From assembly GCA_964036155.1 (NCBI GenBank), contig OZ038423.1, positions 12,663,249 to 12,727,248 on the forward strand: a stretch of DNA of 64,000 nucleotides, read 5' to 3'. The stretch's first letter is position 1. Each line of letters opens with the position of its first letter. Positions 37,092-50,200 of the stretch are shown in pieces. This stretch comes from Diploscapter coronatus (Eukaryota; Nematoda; Chromadorea; Rhabditida; Rhabditidae). The notes beneath the pieces were generated by a model. It was not told where the DNA came from, made no database searches, and worked only from the letters and a program-made list of their open reading frames with translations. A program made the position numbers and the translations under genes.

Positions 37092-38009
37092 AAATAAATT
37101 CGTTTTTTGGGGTTGTTATCATGCATATCTATAATTGTTTTCTACGTGAAAATAATGAAAAAGTAGCAAGGAAATCGTGATATCCATTCCGTTTTACGCC
37201 CTATGCCTTATCACATGAGGGATTTTTGTGGAAATGCAAAAATTAGCGCAGGCCTGGAAATGATAAATCATTGTCTCTATGGTGACCGATACCTAAGAGA
37301 TGACAAAGGGTAGTCGGGGTTTAATAAGAGATTGAAAGAAACCGACAGTGGTCTTTAAAGATTGTTGGATTTTGATCTCAGTTAAATTTTAATATCACAT
37401 CTGGCCCAGTTGTTTGGATACTTGATCTATAATTTTTTTTGCAAAAATCCTTTTACTATTATCATCATCATATTGTTACGTTATCTTGCTTAAATATATT
37501 TTCGTATAAATTGTCCCAATTTTTATTAAAAATTTGATCTTCAAAAATATCTTTTCAATTTTTGTAAATCTATCGATTTTCAGGCCTTCATTAACGAAGC
37601 CTTTCAAGCGTTGAAAGAGAGATACTGATATGCGTAAGACTTCCATGAGATAATAGTGTATATTAAATATATCTAGCGTTAGCCATATTTCGTAATTCTT
37701 GCTAAATTTTGACATATTTCATGTTAACTTTTACCATTCCCTTGTTAACAACCGATTCTTAACCTCTAAATTCAACAAAAATCGCGTGTTTAGTCCTTAT
37801 TCTCTCGATACTTAATCTAAACTCACCTGTTTTATTTAATTGCATATTGGTGCATTAACATATGACTTCATAATTCAATGTTTTTGCTAATTTAAACTCC
37901 ATCTTTAACTTTGTTCGAATTAACTCAATCTCAATGACTTCATGATATATTTCATGATAACTTCAATATTATCTCCACCTAACTTCAATTACCTTCAGAA
38001 ATTCAGAAA
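37092..38009. other. Intergenic, AT-rich
   Basis: No gene supported. A minus-strand open frame at 37476-37715 has no splice context or domain. The end next to 38010 presumably holds the promoter of the four-pass membrane protein. Confidence 0.45.
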
Positions 38010-38993
38010 ATGCAGCACGTCGTCGATGGATTCAACCCCCGCGATCCTCGTTACAAAGCGTGCTGCTGTCATTCGCGTTCATTCACTATTGCAGCGGGGA
38101 TTATCGAAATCATTTCGTTATTCTTCTTGATTATTGCAAGTACGTTTCAAAAAATCTCAGAAAAACTCAGAAAATAAAATTTGAATTATTAGATTTCAAA
38201 GTTTTTTTAATCAAAGATAAATAAGGTTTGAGAATTCAAACATTTGACAATGTAAGTTTAAAAAATTTGTACAATTATTTTGAGAAATTTATATTTTAGT
38301 CACGGAATTGTAGACATGAAAAATTTGCATACAATTTGAAAAGTTTTAAATTTAGTCGTCCCCGGTCTAACGTCTAAAGCATGCTCAATTGAGGCTCAAT
38401 GGAATGGGGATAATTTAAATTATACTGAGAATTCATATTTCATAAATTCATCAAATTATGATACAAACGACACTTTAATCGGGGATATCGTAGAGGCTGA
38501 AAATCAGATGCCCAGGTAGTTTTAATTTAAATAATTTTTTAATTTAGGTAACATTTTAGATTCATTATTAACGTAGTGCAGTTTGCTTGTCATGGAAATT
38601 ATTTTATTCTAGGTTATGCATTAGTTCAGGTATCTTTAGATTTAAAATAGTCTATAATCAAAGTATTTTCGTTTGCCACAGTGAATATAATGTTATGTGG
38701 AATTAAGACGAGTCGGCATTATTTGTTCATTATTCATTTATTATTCAGGTATATTTAGCTTTACTTCAATAGGTAGTCTATATTTTAGGGTTATTGTTAT
38801 TGGCGTCATAATATTTCTGATCGTATTTTTTGTTCATTTAATGGCGACCGCGCAAAGTCCCGATGCTGCGTTGATCATTTTAGTGATTTTCATACTTCTA
38901 TATCTGATTCTGGGATTATATTCTACGGTAAATTTTACACCAACATACTTAACCAAGATGAACATTAAATGTCATTCAAGCGAAATAACCTAG
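38010..38993 (+). CDS. Small four-pass membrane protein (nematode DUF7027-like)
   Basis: Five exons: 38010-38139, 38356-38515, 38560-38612, 38682-38748, 38789-38993; 204 residues, phases consistent. The N-terminal FNPRDPRYKACCCHSRS with a Cys cluster just before the first membrane helix (AAGIIEIISLFFLIIA) is characteristic of a large family of uncharacterised nematode membrane proteins that I associate with DUF7027 from memory. A polar loop with several N-x-S/T sites (NYTENS, NSSNYD, NDT) follows, then three more hydrophobic segments, the last two being IGVIIFLIVFFVHLMA and IILVIFILLYLILGLY. The loop should be extracellular or lumenal. No biochemical role is known. The last exon could instead splice at 38931 (ACG|gtaaat), so the final 21 residues are less sure. 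Confidence 0.75.
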
Positions 38994-41401
38994 TCGTGGT
39001 AAAATAGCAAAGCTAGGCTAAATCGCTTTGTTTAGCAAACTTATTCTCCGATTTTCGAATAACTAGTTTGCAAGGCTAATTTCCAAGTTTTAGTACGTTG
39101 AATTTCAATATTGGCATTACGTTAAAAGGACATTCGAGACCGGATTTTCGATATCAGTAGCTCAGCCTTTGGGATCAGTATCTATATCCTTGAACGAGAG
39201 GGACTATCAGCCTGTATATATTTATGCTTCATATCATAAGTCACAAAATATTTCAAATATATCCTTTTTGAATTGTTCAGATTGAAAATTCTGACCAGAA
39301 ATCTTAAAACTTCTAAAGTCTATTGTTTAGCCACGAGTCCTCCCACCGCTACGACATACGTACGGAAACACGCATAACAATTCGAGCTCTCCAAAGTATA
39401 GTGTGGAAAATTCTGCTTAACTTATTAATTTATATATTTTGAATAATTGATTGTGCTTAAATAAAAAATATTTATATTCAATATTATGATCTTGAAAAAT
39501 TATTTTAGATCCATTTTTATATTTGGGCCAATTATTAATCTAAATTATAAAATATTGCACAATCTGATGGCCTTGAATGATGATTTTAGATTTTCGTATC
39601 AAAGAGTTCAAGTTTGTTTGAAATAAGTCTCTCTGTTTCTCCGGACAATCTAACGTAGCTTTTCGAGAATGTCTACTTCTGCTCCTTTTCCTCTAATTTT
39701 TTGCCTATATTTCTCGAAGAAGTTCAGTTTTTACTCGCTTTCATGCTCTATTTACCCATTTTTCGGTTCATATTTTACACTGCTACTTGCCAACCATTTC
39801 TATGTACAATTTTTCGTATGTCTAACACTTGAAAGGCTGGAAAAATCTACAAGCCAGAAACCAATTCACCCAATTTATCGCAAACATCATCACGAGCGAA
39901 AATTTCGATACTTATTTTTATCCGGACCGGAAAGTTCCCTTAAATTATTTTTGTTAGTTCCGAAATCTGAGAAATGCAAAATGGTGCACGGTTATTTTTC
40001 AGTGTTAGAAAATGGAGAAATAGCATATGAAAAGGGGATTCGGACCTAAAATCATCTTTTCTCTCATTATTTTCGGACTTGATAATAATATGATTTATGA
40101 AATTCCATTTAAAGTTTATCTTACCTAACAATTATAGATCACTTTTAGTTTCATACGTTTCCAGACATGATGAAACATTTTCTCCCGTCATCTAAATTTT
40201 CCGACCAAAGTTGTTGTCTTATCATGATGCAATGTCTTCATTTTGGCAATTGGTCTTTGACAAATTTAAATCGATGTACTGATAAAATCACGTTTCTGAC
40301 TGAAAATACGTTTGTAAATGGGTCAGTACCACCGTTAGTCGATAATAATAAGCTATGTTTTCATGCAAATACGAGAGCTCGATATTTTGATAAGGAATGG
40401 AACACTCAGAAATAATATTATTTTTATGGAGAGTAAAAGAATACGAAAATTGGAAATATTGCAGGTGAAAGTAGAAAAAATGAGCACAAATCAGAAAATC
40501 TGTCTCTTTCTTTTCCCTCTATCTCTCTTTTGTCAGCAAAGGTTCAGTCTTTGATTTTGTATTCTTCTTTTCTCTTGTATTTCAATTTTCTGTTCTCTCT
40601 GGCTTTTTATATTTTCCGTTTTTCGCTCTTCTTTAAACTCTCTCTAATTCCTGCCCTGTCTCCCATGTCAACGGAAAGAGGGAAAGGGAAGGTTAGTTTG
40701 GCGGCGCGAAAATTGATTCTTTGCGAGACGATTTTCTGCTGATGAGACTCTGTATGCCTGGTCTTCCCATACGTCGAATTTTTCTTATATATAAAATTTA
40801 TACAATAAATAAACATTCATATTATATTCAAACTTAAACATTGATGGTTTTTATATTGTAGCTTTTCGTTTTTCACTTGTTTCATCAAAAATCAAACTGT
40901 TTTGCTAGATAAATTATTAGTATAGTATACCTTTTTAAAAACTAAAAAGACAATGTTTTCTAAAAACAAACTGCCATGTTGGTCAGCTGTGAACTCTAAA
41001 TTCAGCCTTTAGCCAACACTCGCTCAAAGTTTCTCTCATTTTGTCAGCAGTTTAGATAAGATACACTTCGAATGAGTTTCAATTTTCTCCTTGATAACTT
41101 TACATTTCTTACTAGTCCCGATTTTCACGTATACCTATTGTATTACATTTTAAGTGGCGTAAACTCGATTATTTTGACTTTCTCTATATCATTGCCTTGG
41201 TAATGTATGTACTTATGTTTACGCTGTTTGAGCTTATCGAGTTTTAATTTTAACTAAGAGTTTCTAACACAACTTATACAAGACCTGAGCTAAGTTCTCT
41301 TCATGAGAACTCTTTTCAAATTAAGATATTTCCTTATAATTTCTCATGTTACCCGAATTCTGTCTATATTTGTTTTATTTCTAAAATTAAGGATTTAAAT
41401 C
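38994..41401. other. Intergenic upstream of the nuclear receptor
   Basis: No gene I can support. A 126-codon plus-strand open frame (39669-40049) and an 82-codon one (40167-40415) show no domain. RCTATTTCTC occurs at 40015-40024 on the minus strand. A pyrimidine-rich block at about 40490-40660 resembles those upstream of peb-1. Confidence 0.45.
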
Positions 41402-44372
41402 ATGGCACCAGAAAGACCGATTTTGATGGTGGAAAGGCAACGTTGCGTGGTGTGTTCAGAGAATGCCGATGGTCTACATTTCGGTGTGTCTTCGTGTAGG
41501 GCTTGTGCAGGTTAACATTATATTTAGAAAATAATTTTTAATTATTTTTAACGTATAATAACCTCAATAATTAAACGCCCAATATCCAATCATGTCGATG
41601 TATTATTTTGAAACCTAATTTAAGGTTTTCAGCCTTCTTCCGCCGAACCGTAGCACATGATAAAATCTATACGTGTCGGGACAAATCTAACTGCGATATC
41701 CATACTTGTAAGCTTCAAATTTATCCAAAATAAATTTAACTAAATTAATTCTAATTTGATGCCTAGTTCATGATCAATCCTTAGAATCAATAATCTTTCA
41801 TATTTCAGCCGTTCGATGCATGTGTAAATCTTGTCGCTATGAAAAATGTCTGAGAATGGGGATGCGGAAAACAGGTTTCGATTCTATTCAATGATTAGAT
41901 GATCTAATTCTTCAAATTACTTTCCTTATCACCAAATAATCGTTTAAATTGGCATTCTTAATTTAGCGGTTCAAAGAAATCGAGACGCTATTGGTAAACG
42001 AATCAGTAATAATCCTTCTGAAGATCAGGAAATGTCGAGTCCCTGTAGCTCTAATTCCGTAAGAAAACTGAATTTAATAATTTTAAAATTTAACTATTTC
42101 AGGACAAGCATGAGGAAGAGGAATTAGTCGGGATGAATTATTTAAACCGAATTTCTGAATCTTACGAGCATCTAACCAGTGTTAGAAGAGTAGTGCACCG
42201 AAATGATAAGATGAACTTCCTCGAGGTAACAAGCAACTTTGCATAATATAAGCCTTAGGCGTTAGCTATGATATGATAGCTAGTATAGATATAATTTATA
42301 TGGTTATATTTTCTATGTTATTTGCTACGATGTTAAGGCTTTTCCAATTTGTTTGTAGAAACTAAGACATTTATCAAGGATCTAAGATCACTCTATAATG
42401 ATCATACTTCGAAACTTGTACTTTAATCAATTAATAGAGATAAGTAAGACGTGATATCGAAAAGTATGGCTAAATATCATTGGAAAAATGATGCATCATA
42501 AAAACTCAAACTAGGACTAAAAATTGAAAAGTCTAATTTCAGACCTCTCATACCTCTCGGCCAGTGCGTCATGAGGAGTGCAACGAGCAGCACGCCCGAG
42601 ATTTACCCTTATTGATGGATTTCATCGTTTCCGCTTTTCCAGATTTCAATGCTTTGGAGAGGGATCAAAAAGTGAGTTACTTTAAAAATTGTTTATTATT
42701 AGGTTATTAATAAAAGTATACCGCATTTTCTCTAACTGAAGCCCCTTGGATTTCCCGATCTACCCATTACTCAATTTAGACCATCTTGGAAAATGTTTTA
42801 TGCATTCTGTAGAGTGTCTAGAGCATATTAAGTTTCTGCTAATATCAGATTGAGAGTTGTGACTGTTCGAAAAAGTCGGATTTTTCGAAAATTGGGAGAG
42901 GGGGGTTGAAAAATAGGTCTGGGGCTTCTATATTAGATAAAATACGTAAATAGTCAATTTTGATCAATCTCATCAAGCTATAACGTCGATTTTAATCGAT
43001 TTTTACTAATTATTTATTAATGAAATATTCTGAAATGAAAATTTTTAGGACATAATCTTTCGAAACTTCTTCCTACAGTTTAGAGTTCTGGAATGTGCTT
43101 ATTTTGCGTTACTTTACAGTATGTTTTAAATATTATCTTGAATCTGAAAATAAACCTATTTTAGATAGAACCGACGTCTTGTTTACTCCAGGAGGTTATT
43201 ATATCGACATTAATGATATCGAAGGTCACTTCCAGAACACTAATGTCGATAAGAAGAAGGAGATGATAGAGTTGGTTCATTGCACCTTTAATAAGTAGTG
43301 ATTGTTTAAATATTCAGATTCATGCGCAAAAACCTAACGATGTTTCGTGATACTTACTTGAACAATGTGTATGGTCTACTTACTGATAAATTCGAATTCT
43401 ACACGCTGATTGGGATGATTTTGTTTGATATTGGTGAGTTTATTATAAAATGCTGTGGAAAATCTGAAAGGAAAAAATTTATATTGAAAATACAATTTGA
43501 AAGAAATCTGGGGCTCGAATTTACTGTGCCTTCAACTTTTATATATGTATTAAAAATTAGACAAATCTGATTTTTTAAAATTTTGGTATTGCTTCAGAAT
43601 ATCTGGTCCTTAAAATTGACAGTACTTCTCAAAATAATGATTTGTCTTTTCAACAAGTCTTTCACAGTAATGTCGAGTTCATTTTTAAATTGGGTGCACT
43701 TTTTAACTTCAATCGCCTATTTTTAACTTTCCAAGGTCGTCTTTACTCGAATCACAAAAATTTTAACCTTAGACTCAGATAAATTGGAAAAAAACGTCTT
43801 TTTAATAAATATTTATCGAAAGGAGGTGGATTTCCAAAGAAAACTCAGAGAAGTACCCTTGAAAAAAATGGTGTATTTCCAGCCCTCGAGGGTCAATCTG
43901 ACGAGTGTGCGGTGGTCTGCAAAGCCGTTCGTCATAGGCTTTTCTCAGAACTCGTCTATTATTATAAATACGTCAAGAAATTGCCGGATGCATCCATCAG
44001 AATCGCTACTTTGATGCAAATGCCACTATTGATTCAGGTAATTTTTATCTTTAGATCTAGCAAATTTACGATCAATCTGATTACTTTTTCGTCGAATTAT
44101 CAAAAATTTTACAACATATTTTAAATGAGTTTAAAATGTTAAGGATTAAAATGTGATTTTAGCGCTCCTCTCGAAAATTTTTGGAGGATGTCGAAGTTTC
44201 TCATATATTCGGAATGATGATATTCCACGAATCGTTCTACGATATCGTTTTTGCAAAGCAACCCATCTCAAATTCCACGTTTGGCCAGAATATTGGGGCC
44301 GGTGTTAAGAAGGAGTGCTCATATTTGGACTTACCTAAGTATGCTAATTTTAAACAGTTTGAAACTATTTAA
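41402..44372 (+). CDS. Nuclear hormone receptor (nematode-type NHR)
   Basis: Eleven exons: 41402-41510, 41633-41707, 41809-41874, 41967-42058, 42103-42225, 42543-42671, 43049-43118, 43165-43294, 43318-43433, 43883-44037, 44163-44372; 424 residues with consistent phases. The DNA-binding domain spans about residues 15-85: CVVCSENADGLHFGVSSC, the recognition helix CRACAAFFRRTV, then CRDKSNCDI and CMCKSCRYEKCLRMGM, giving two four-Cys zinc modules. The CRACAAFFRR sequence is of the divergent type found in the large HNF4-derived nematode receptor family. The ligand-binding domain runs from about residue 190 to the end (PLLMDFIVSAFPDF, ECAYFALLY, ECAVVCKAVRHRLFSELVYYY, FGMMIFHESFYDIVF). Ligand and target genes cannot be deduced. 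A 450 bp intron (43434-43882) is the largest inside the ligand-binding region. Confidence 0.88.
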
Positions 44373-45521
44373 ATTTTAATTAGCTAGAAATTATGTTACA
44401 ATATTGGTTTATAAGAGAAAAATTGGCTAGAGCAATACTAATTACCAGCCAGGGTACTCAAGTAGATCGACAAATAACATGGTGGGGTAAATTTTTTGCA
44501 CAAACAGACAATCTGGAATGTTAATAAGTCTTCTGACAAGAAAAAGTGCTTTTAAAAATTACATAACTGAAAAAATCGCCAAAATACATAACGCAAAATG
44601 AGCACATTTTCGCAACGAATTAATGCTTGTGCGCGGGTATTTTAGTCTGATTTTTTGCACAGAACCATTTCGTCGAGTTTATCGCCGAATTAGATGGTGC
44701 TATTTGAGACATCTTGGGTTTTAAGAGTATTGCCTTCTCAAATTTTTGATTTCAAACTATCATATTTCTCCCACAAACGCATTTTTTGCAAGGGGACAGA
44801 ACTTGGGGACTCTAACTATCAGCCAACTGAAAATTAAAATTTTTCTTTTAAAGTATGCCAAAACTTATTTCCTAAGTTAAAATTCCTAACTTATATAATT
44901 ATTTCAGCAGAAACATTCCAATAACTCAAAATGGAAAAGAATTTGTACAGCTTCTGTAATCCTCACTACTCTTCTCGTATTATATCTTGTCATTCGATAT
45001 ATTAGAACCTCAAATATTTATCAATATACAAGAATTAAAATACCAGGGTTCAAACATTTATTGCATGCTGTCGATTAAGTATTTTGTATAGCAAGTATCC
45101 ACAAATTATACGAATAAATTCATCAAAATCTGAGTTTAAATGTTAAGTAGATATTATAGGTCAATTCAGCATGGTTTGAAAATAAATTGAAATTAACAAA
45201 GCTTATGCAATATGCATGGTATATTTAGCATACGTAAATTAAATTACAAGAGTTTTAAGAAAGATAAAATATACACACTTTGAGCAAAATTCAACATAGA
45301 TAGGATAAGATAGTCGTTTCATAAATGGAGGGAAAATTTAGATTTTTAAGTTCAGGCTCAGAGTTAAATTTAAACTTTAAGTAACTGACAAAAGTAGTGA
45401 GTTAAGATGATTAAGAAACGAGTTCAATAATAAATGCAGGAAACAAAAATCAAACGCTATAAATGTGAACCATTTAACGCTTGTAGTTTTGCTAACAATT
45501 TTTGTTAGTTGATAATGCGTT
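44373..45521. other. Intergenic between convergent nuclear receptor and stomatin genes
   Basis: Apart from a possible exon at 44908-45078 nothing gene-like is seen. This is the shared 3' region of two genes transcribed toward each other. Confidence 0.5.
44908..45078 (+). CDS. Possible extra 3' exon with a membrane segment
   Basis: ATTTCAG at 44901-44907 is followed by 56 open codons and a TAA. The product begins with a basic stretch and contains ASVILTTLLVLYLVIRYI, a plausible transmembrane helix. It starts in phase 0, which is compatible with the end of nuclear-receptor exon 10 (44037), but a receptor with a membrane tail would be very unusual. It could also be the last exon of a small unseen gene, or chance. 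Confidence 0.25.
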   Translation, partial: QKHSNNSKWKRICTASVILTTLLVLYLVIRYIRTSNIYQYTRIKIPGFKHLLHAVD

Positions 45522-47259
45522 CTAGAATTTTTGAGCCACTTCTCTGACGATGCCATCGAAAAGATCAATTGGAAAAGGAAAGATGATCGTAGATGCCTTC
45601 TCTGAGCTGCAAGGATTTTTTATATAGCTTTTTATCTTAAAAAAACATTCCAAACTCGACGAAAAGCACTAATTTTTCAATTATTCAATGATCTCATTAT
45701 TTAAATTATCAATCAAGACGGATCTTCAATAATATAAATTTATAAAGATATTTATTACAATATAATATTTGCAATATGATATATTTATAGCCCACCTGAT
45801 CGTATTTAGCGTCTGCAGATATCTGAGTTGCATGGCTCCCTTCGATGCTGCAATCACGCTAGCTGCATCAGCCAATGCCCGAGATGCACGCAACTCTCCT
45901 TCGGCCGCAATCATCTTAGCACCGGCTTCTCTTGAAGCCTCTGCTTCCGCCGCCATGGCGCGCTAAATTTGGAAGATACGCTTGTTTTCTAAATTCTATT
46001 TGTAAAGTGCGTTAGTTCTAGTTCTTTTAAACTCATGTAGATAGGTAGATAGCGATGCAATACATCAATGTTTCAATTAGTTTTGCCTCGAGATCTTGAA
46101 CGAAGGATCCCAATTCTCGTTAAACTTGCATTTTTATTTTAAATTAAATTCAAGTTTAGCCATACCTGAAGCTCCGTGGGCAGTCTAACATCCTTCAACT
46201 CTACTCTTTCGACCTGAATGCCCCATGGGTCAGTGGCCTGGTCGAGTTGGCTCTAAATTTCTTTCTTCGCCTTTTTCCCAAAATATGCTAGTTTTCAACC
46301 TGCATATCCTTCGAGATCCTTTCTCTCTGGCTCAGAATCTCCGCCAAAGTGTGAGTTCCCAACACTGTCCTCAAAGTAGTTTGTGCCAATAGTCTAGTGG
46401 ATTCGGCCGCATTTCCAACCGCCATGATCTAAAGTTCGGGCCTTCGAAAATCCTCAATTGTTGTGAAAAATACCGATTGGGTGGCGTTAGAGACGCGGAA
46501 GTACACTACGGCATCCACTCTCACGGTCACAGAATCTCTGGTAAGCACCTAAAAATATATATTTTTGCAAAATAATCGGACTTTTCTTAGTTTTTGTAAG
46601 AGATACGGCGATTATGATTTTTTCGAAAAAAAAAAATAGTCAAGCGACTTACCTCCTGACTAGGCACATCATATGAGACGACTCTTAAGTCGATCTTTGA
46701 GAATTGGTCCGTGCACGGAACGATGAAGAAGATGCCTCAAAAACAGCCATAAAATGATTTGTTTTACAAAAAAAATTACCAGGGCCTTTCAATCCTGGCA
46801 CCAATCGGCCCAATCTGAATACCACGGCTCTTTCGTACTCCTGTACCATCTGAAATGGGCCCGTTTTTAGCAGGCTTGTTGGATCCGATTCGATTCGTCG
46901 GATCGGACCGGATCGAATATTTTCGATTCGCCAACAAGCCTGATTTTTGGAACCTGCTCCCATTTTATGAACTCTGGGAAGGGTCATGCAGCTCATGCGC
47001 TTTTTTAGATCTAGATTTTTCATCTACAGACCTTATGACCTCCCAAAAGACCAATATTAAATGGTACCTTGATGCAGACCATCAATGAGAAGGGCATAGT
47101 GATGATGATCAGAATCACGGAAATTATTGTGAAGAAAACTCCAACGCATCCCTGTCCTGGGGTGGATTGATTTTGAACGGGAGTTGAGTCGTGGTGCGCT
47201 CCAGAAGTCGTTGCCTGCATTTCGTACGCAGGTGGATTCGGGTCAACGGCGCCGGACAT
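45522..47259 (-). CDS. Stomatin-family (SPFH/PHB) membrane protein, MEC-2/STO-like
   Basis: Eight exons in transcript order: 47259-47068, 46849-46780, 46735-46653, 46548-46474, 46428-46300, 46252-46166, 45962-45796, 45606-45522; 295 residues, phases consistent. A short polar N-terminus precedes a hydrophobic hairpin segment ([20 protein letters not shown]), then the PHB domain: [75 protein letters not shown] coiled-coil-prone Ala/Glu region ([20 protein letters not shown]) and the C-terminal [11 protein letters not shown] follow, as in MEC-2, UNC-1 and the STO proteins. These proteins oligomerise on the inner face of the plasma membrane and modulate ion channels. The sequence looks nearer to MEC-2/STO than to UNC-1 from memory; the exact paralogue is not assigned. 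It has no long C-terminal tail like that of MEC-2. Confidence 0.93.
46871..46942. repeat. Inverted repeat / hairpin in a stomatin intron
   Basis: CAGGCTTGTTGG (46871-46882) and CCAACAAGCCTG (46931-46942) are perfect 12-bp arms. The 48 bases between them are built from GATCGG/GATTCG words that extend the pairing imperfectly, giving a roughly 30-bp stem. It lies in the 218 bp intron 46850-47067. A small inverted-repeat transposon remnant is the simplest reading. Confidence 0.75.
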
Positions 47260-50200
47260 AAATCTAGCCAAATTTGGAGATTGGAAGTTAGAATTGGGTC
47301 CTAAAAATTAGCATAGTCAAAGTAAGTACATAATTTGATAAGGATTCTAAATTGTCGAATGATTAAGAAATTTTGCCATGTTAGAATGTTAGGTATTAGA
47401 GTACAGGGTAAGATGTAAGAAAATATCGTGAGAACTAATATTTTATGACATGACTCCATCAAATTAGAAAAGTTCAAATGGAGCGCGCAATTTTCGCAAA
47501 GTTCCATGTTTTCAACATTGAAATTCAATTCATTTGGCAAACATAATGACAAAAGTGTTTGTTTATAGACTTTCTTACGGGAAAATAGAGAAATTAAAGA
47601 ATAAGTCGCACGTGCTGATAATTAACAGATGATTATTAACTTAGAAAAATGATAAGGCGTCTGGAAATTTTGAAAAAAGCCTTATTAATCAATATACAAA
47701 ATATTCAATAATTGAAAATGGTTCATATTATTTTGATTTTTATAGTTTTCAAACTTAAATGACAACTTGCCTAAATTAAAGCAAACCACTTTTTAAGAAT
47801 TTTTAATTTCAATTCCAAGGTCTCCGAGTAATAATAAAGAATTAGCTTTTCGAATAATTTTAAATTGTGAAACTCAATCGAAACATTCAAGAGTTTCGAG
47901 AAAATCCCGATTCCTTCTACTCCCTATTATCTATGAGATGAACGTTGTCTCTTTCTCTGGGCTCTAATGTCGGTGCGAGGCCTTTCCTCTTTGTCCGCTT
48001 GCGTTCTCGCCACGCTCTCTTCTTTTTTCACACTATTCTCCCTCCGCGGTTCGCACCAGCGTCTCTATCCCTCCTGCTAGGCAACATTCATCCCATAGAT
48101 AGTTGAGAATAAGTCATAGCGATGAAATGATCGTTCCAAATTTCGAAATGTTTCCGAGTTCATCGAATTCTCTAGAAATTAATCACAACTTGATTCGATG
48201 ATCTTACTCACTATGATAAGTTCCCCTTTATATACATTTTCCTTCGAGCACATGTTTCGTATTTCGCAATAGTCCACTGCATTCAACGTAGTGACCTATC
48301 AAGCTTATTTAATTGTTACTATTCTTTCTCTAATTGCAAAAATATTCAACCGTTTTCTTCGTCTATGCTTTAGCAAGCGGCTAGACATTTGAGCTTTCGC
48401 GCCCCTTTTGAAAACTTGCGTCATCCGAAAAGTGGTCTTTGCCTCTAGCATCGTTTTTCTCTGCGTTCTCTCAAATTTCATCTATCTCTACTTATTCTTT
48501 CATACGTTCGAAAATGTGAACGTTTCAATGGGAAATTTTTACGAGTTGCGCACAAAATTTAGCAATTTTGAAATTCGAGCTTATTTTAGCAGAATCGAGC
48601 GATCAAACCATAAAATTTTTAAGCAATTATGCATCATTTGAAGACGGATTTAAATATGAATAAAATGATGATATCATGCAATGATAATGATAAAATATCG
48701 AAATATTTCGCAATTCTAAGATTTTAAAGGTATGAGAATAATAAGAGGTTCGAGCCGACTAATATGAAAGTGAAATTCGTTTTCTAGACTCATAAGTTAT
48801 CGCAAAATTGCACCTGTTTTGAAGAAAATGAGAAGAAATATGCAAAGATTTGAAATTTCGCAATATATGAGCTAAAATAGTAACGTAGCAATTAAATGGC
48901 GCTGATCTTGAAATGATCTGGAGGATAGTTTAAAATATTTATTTTCAAAGAACGATACGAATAGAAAATGTAGAAATATTGTAATTATTATGAATATTGA
49001 TGCTAGATATCAAAATTAATCATATAGGTTGAATTTATCAAGAGCAATATTATAATTTACAACGTGATTCGAAAAATAACAATAAAATCCATATTCTGTG
49101 GGCGGGGAAGTATAGAGAAATCGTGTGTCAATGATAAACACTAAAATATTTGCACAATGTTCTGACCAACGATATATTGATAACAAAAATTTCAAAAATG
49201 ATATCACCAAAAAAACTAAGTAAAATTTCGGACTAAGATGAAATCTTATACCATTTTTCGGTGCGAAAATGACCGCCAGACTGTTTCTTCTTGCAAATAA
49301 ACGAGTCTTTTTTCTCTTTACCCACGATTTTTTCATACTCTCTAATTTTCCGAATCGATGGTGTTCTGGTAAAGGTCATTCGATACAATATCTATCCTAG
49401 AGTCTCTTAGAGATATATCAGCCGTCTTACGGGGCTATGTTTTAACGTAAGAGTAAAATATCATTATCGGATATGGAATATGATATCCCAAACAGTTTTA
49501 AGTGGCTACTCTTTCACATTAGATTAGGATATCTTCTCCAAATATTGAGTGCAATATAAGAAACGATTCTCAAGGACTATCCTTAAGCATTAGGCTAGAT
49601 AGTATTGCGCAATAAGAAGAGCCTTTTTTACCATCTGCCTTATGTCTGATCGCGTAAAATTGCGTTATTGGTGAGTCTTTGCAGAAAGAAATGACCTGTG
49701 TGACAGGCTACAAGAAAATCGATCGAAAACGGAACAATTCGCTTGGCCGCGTGGTACAACGGTATGATGATTCACGCTTGTTTTTTGCAAGGAAAATCTT
49801 TAATCGATAGTATTTTGCACAACAGATCAGAACGGTACTACTATATAAATTTTCAAAGAAAAATGTTGGCGAAAACTCAAAGCATATTAAAAATTGAAAT
49901 TTTTGTAACATTTGCTATCAAATGGCAAGAAGAAATCGTCAGCACCCATCAAAATATGAAATAACGCAGGAAAAAATTGAAAGATATTCTTGAAAATTTG
50001 AAATAGAGCCAAAAATACGGTCGAAAAGCGATACAATATCCCCCTCCTAACAACTGAGCTGCGGACGCATCTGTTCGTCCCTTGGGGAGAGGGTAATTCA
50101 TTACGCGAACAGGCAGCAAGGCGGTCGGTCAGGCTCTTTGCCCCATTCTATCATTACAAAGAACCTCTCTCTGTGCTCATTACAGTCTATCTTTTGTTCT

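Noticed and set aside
39669..40049. 126-codon plus-strand open frame
   Set aside because: No domain or splice signal, and its end overlaps a copy of the noncoding RCTATTTCTC motif.
43784..44014. Open frame in the nuclear receptor ligand-binding region, with an acceptor-like CTTAG before it
   Set aside because: Skipping it and joining 43433 to 43883 gives the expected receptor sequence LEGQSDECAVVCKAVR in phase.
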